In this document: positions 62,305 to 64,000 of the stretch, in pieces
Numbering within the stretch: the stretch's first letter is position 1
How the letters are laid out: each line of letters begins with the position of its first letter
From: Microbacterium sp.
GTDB taxonomy: Bacteria; Actinomycetota; Actinomycetes; Actinomycetales; Microbacteriaceae
Direction of reading: 5' to 3'
DNA: 64,000 bases
Assembly (NCBI RefSeq): GCF_031179285.1
Contig: NZ_JAPSHY010000017.1
Coordinates: 1-64,000, forward strand
Made by a program: the position numbers and the translations under genes
Notes under the pieces: model-generated
Database searches by the model: none
Seen by the model: the letters and a program-made list of their open reading frames with translations, nothing else
Told to the model about the DNA's origin: nothing

Positions 62305-63270
62305 ATGAGTGGAATCGTCGCCGAGGGAGTCAGTCGATCTTTCGGCGCGGTGCACGCCGTGCGCAGCGCGAGTTTCCAGGCGGCTCCCGGCCGCGTCACC
62401 GGGCTCGTCGGCCCGAACGGCGCGGGCAAGACCACCCTGCTGCTGATGCTCGCGTCGCTCCTCGCCCCCGATACCGGGACGATCCGCATAGACGGGATCG
62501 ACCCCGGGGCGGACCCGGCAGCCGCCCGTCGCGTGCTCGGGTGGATGCCGGACGCGCTCGGCGCCTGGGCGTCGCTCACCGCCAGGGAGACGATCATCAC
62601 CACCGCGCGGCTCTACGACATCCCGGCGGCGGATGCCGCGGGACGCGCGAAGGAGATGCTGACGCTGGTCGGGCTCGCAGACCTCGCCGACGCTCCGGCG
62701 AAGGTGCTCTCGCGCGGGCAGAAGCAGAAGCTCGGGCTCGCCCGCGCCCTGGTCCACGACCCGCGCATCCTGCTGCTCGACGAGCCGGCTTCGGGTCTCG
62801 ATCCCGAGGCGCGCGTACACCTTCGCCATCTGCTGCGCCGGCTGGCGTCGGAGGGGCGGACGGTGCTGATCTCGAGTCACATCCTGTCCGAGCTCGAAGA
62901 AGTGGTCGACGACGCCGTGTTCCTCGTGGCGGGCGCCGTGGTCGACGTCGCAGCTGTTCAGGACGGATCGCGGGCATGGCGCCTTCGGCTCGCCGGCGCG
63001 ACGCCGGAACGCCTGACGGCCGACGCGTGGCGTGTGGCGTCGGCGCTCGGTGTCGCGCCCGAGAGTCTCGGCGCCGACCGCGGTGCGATTCTCGTCGGCT
63101 TCGATTCCGAGGATGCGGCAGCGCAGGGCCTTCGGCGTCTGGTCGAGGCGGATATCGCGGTCGCCGAGTTCGCCCCGGCGCAGTCGGCCCTCGAGCACGC
63201 GTTCCTCAACCTTCCCGCGATCGCACCGCCGAACGCCGTGGCATCCGACGACGAGGAGGCAGGAGCATGA
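62305..63270 (+). CDS. ABC transporter ATP-binding protein (exporter type)
   Basis: A 321-residue ABC ATPase. GLVGPNGAGKTTLLLMLASLL is Walker A, KVLSRGQKQKLGLARALV the signature (LSRGQ instead of LSGGQ) and LLLDEPASGLDPEAR Walker B, followed by ISSHILSELEEVVDDAVFL. The 85-residue C-terminal extension is as in NatA/CcmA-like exporters. It overlaps the next permease gene by ATGA (63267-63270), so it forms a two-component exporter with it. The exported substrate is unknown. Confidence 0.93.
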   Translation: MSGIVAEGVSRSFGAVHAVRSASFQAAPGRVTGLVGPNGAGKTTLLLMLASLLAPDTGTIRIDGIDPGADPAAARRVLGWMPDALGAWASLTARETIITTARLYDIPAADAAGRAKEMLTLVGLADLADAPAKVLSRGQKQKLGLARALVHDPRILLLDEPASGLDPEARVHLRHLLRRLASEGRTVLISSHILSELEEVVDDAVFLVAGAVVDVAAVQDGSRAWRLRLAGATPERLTADAWRVASALGVAPESLGADRGAILVGFDSEDAAAQGLRRLVEADIAVAEFAPAQSALEHAFLNLPAIAPPNAVASDDEEAGA

Positions 63271-64000
63271 GCATCTCGCACATCGGCACCGTCGCCCGGC
63301 TCGAACTGACGCAGCGCCTGCGGAGCGTCGGCTGGTACGTGCTGCTCGGGATCTTCGTCGTCCTGCTTCTCGGCGTCACCCTGTTGTCGTTCGCGGTCTT
63401 CTCCGGGCAGCACGACCCTGGGGCCGGCGTCTATTCGGTCGTGGTGAACCTGGTGCTCCTGCTGGTCGTGCTCGTTTCGCCCACGCTGAGCGGCAACGCC
63501 ATCAACGGCGATCGAGAGGCGGCCACCCTCGCTCCCGTACAGATGACGATGGCGTCGACGGGTGACATCATGCTCGGCAAGCTCATCGCCGCCGTCGCGA
63601 CGGGCGGTGCCTTCCTCGCGGTCGCGCTGCCGTTCCTCGCGATCGCACTGCTGGGCGGCGGGGTGCCGCCTGCGACATTCGCCGTGTCGGTTCTGGTCCT
63701 GGCGGCGGAGATCGTGGTCGTCGCCGCGATCGGCGTGGGCTTCAGTGGTCTGGTCGCCCGGCCGCTCTTCTCCATCGCAGCGACCTATCTGACCGTCGCC
63801 GCCCTCGTGATCGGCACTCTCATCGCGTTCGGCCTCGGCGGTGCCGCGGTACGCACGGAGACCGTCAGCTTCCAGCGGCCGTGGGATCAGCAGACCGGCG
63901 AGCCGATCTGTGACGAGTGGGAGGCATTCCCGCACGAGGTGCCGCGCTACGACCTGGTCTGGGGCGTCCTCGCCGCCAACCCCTTCATCGTCCTCGCCGA
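63267..64000 (+). CDS. ABC transporter permease (5' part, truncated by window end)
   Basis: At least 244 residues, open at the window edge. It begins MSISHIGTVARLELTQRLRS and has hydrophobic helices at about residues 24-48, 60-80, 100-135, 140-160 and 170-190, with an extracytoplasmic loop after GGAAVRTETVSFQRPWD containing ICDEWEAFP. The layout matches ABC-2 type permeases partnered with the ATPase immediately upstream. AGGAG precedes the ATG. The missing 3' part should contain the remaining helices. Confidence 0.88.
   Translation, partial: MSISHIGTVARLELTQRLRSVGWYVLLGIFVVLLLGVTLLSFAVFSGQHDPGAGVYSVVVNLVLLLVVLVSPTLSGNAINGDREAATLAPVQMTMASTGDIMLGKLIAAVATGGAFLAVALPFLAIALLGGGVPPATFAVSVLVLAAEIVVVAAIGVGFSGLVARPLFSIAATYLTVAALVIGTLIAFGLGGAAVRTETVSFQRPWDQQTGEPICDEWEAFPHEVPRYDLVWGVLAANPFIVLA

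Overview
The window looks like an ordinary chromosomal stretch from a high-GC Gram-positive actinobacterium, most likely Microbacterium or a close Microbacteriaceae relative. The evidence is GC-rich codon use, many GTG and a few TTG starts, CIRCE control of groES, a GuaB3 paralogue beside IMP dehydrogenase biology, SURF1, frequent DUF families typical of Actinobacteria, and very abundant GGATGC/GCATCC words. I see no prophage, insertion sequence, plasmid gene or CRISPR array. The order rplM-rpsI-glmM ... glmS ... alr-tsaE-tsaB-rimI-tsaD ... groES ... guaB-guaB3 ... guaA follows an order also known from mycobacteria, so most of the window is an old conserved backbone with lineage-specific insertions.

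Layout. 0-3.3 kb: 3' end of rpoC, its terminator and a repeat-rich spacer, then a divergent lipoprotein/PfkB sugar kinase pair. 3.3-10 kb: tRNA-Tyr, a BASS-type transporter, aldo/keto reductase, an FBP-type zinc-finger protein, enoyl-CoA hydratase, a Pro-rich membrane protein, an inositol-phosphatase-family enzyme and a LytM-type M23 peptidase with a possible 5' frameshift. 10.1-14 kb: tRNA-Thr and tRNA-Met followed by a looser accessory strip (orphan protein, GNAT, NmrA-like reductase with its HxlR repressor, DUF2306). 14-19.3 kb: APC permease, truA, a nuclease-fold protein, GlxA-type regulator, metallo-hydrolase. 19.3-32.6 kb: ribosomal proteins L13/S9, amino-sugar synthesis (glmM, glmS), ppx, coaA, acpS, alr, then the t6A set tsaE-tsaB-rimI-tsaD running into three small membrane proteins, two of which share an unrecognised Cys-pair module. 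32.6-41 kb: methyltransferase, orphan groES with two CIRCE operators, rarD, and a branched-chain amino acid ABC system whose binding protein (+) converges on the livHMGF operon (-). 41-57 kb: guaB, DUF2277, OsmC, ABC-F, FAD oxidase, guaB3, SURF1, a giant secreted nuclease/5'-nucleotidase, DUF3817, guaA, a glycosyltransferase. 57-64 kb: a DGPF protein with its ECF42-type sigma factor, small stress membrane proteins, BAX-inhibitor family protein, glycerophosphodiesterase, YccF and the start of an ABC exporter.

Themes. GMP synthesis (guaB, guaA), UDP-GlcNAc supply (glmS, glmM), D-alanine (alr) and t6A tRNA modification are all here. The most striking regulatory pattern is that about 20 genes on both strands have a TAnnnT hexamer ending exactly 6 or 7 nt before the start codon, the signature of leaderless transcription; this also settles several start-codon choices. 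Intergenic DNA carries several small palindromic or tandem elements, including two diverged 71-bp copies of one element 8 kb apart. Start sites, -10 boxes and family calls come from reading the sequence only; no database search was run.
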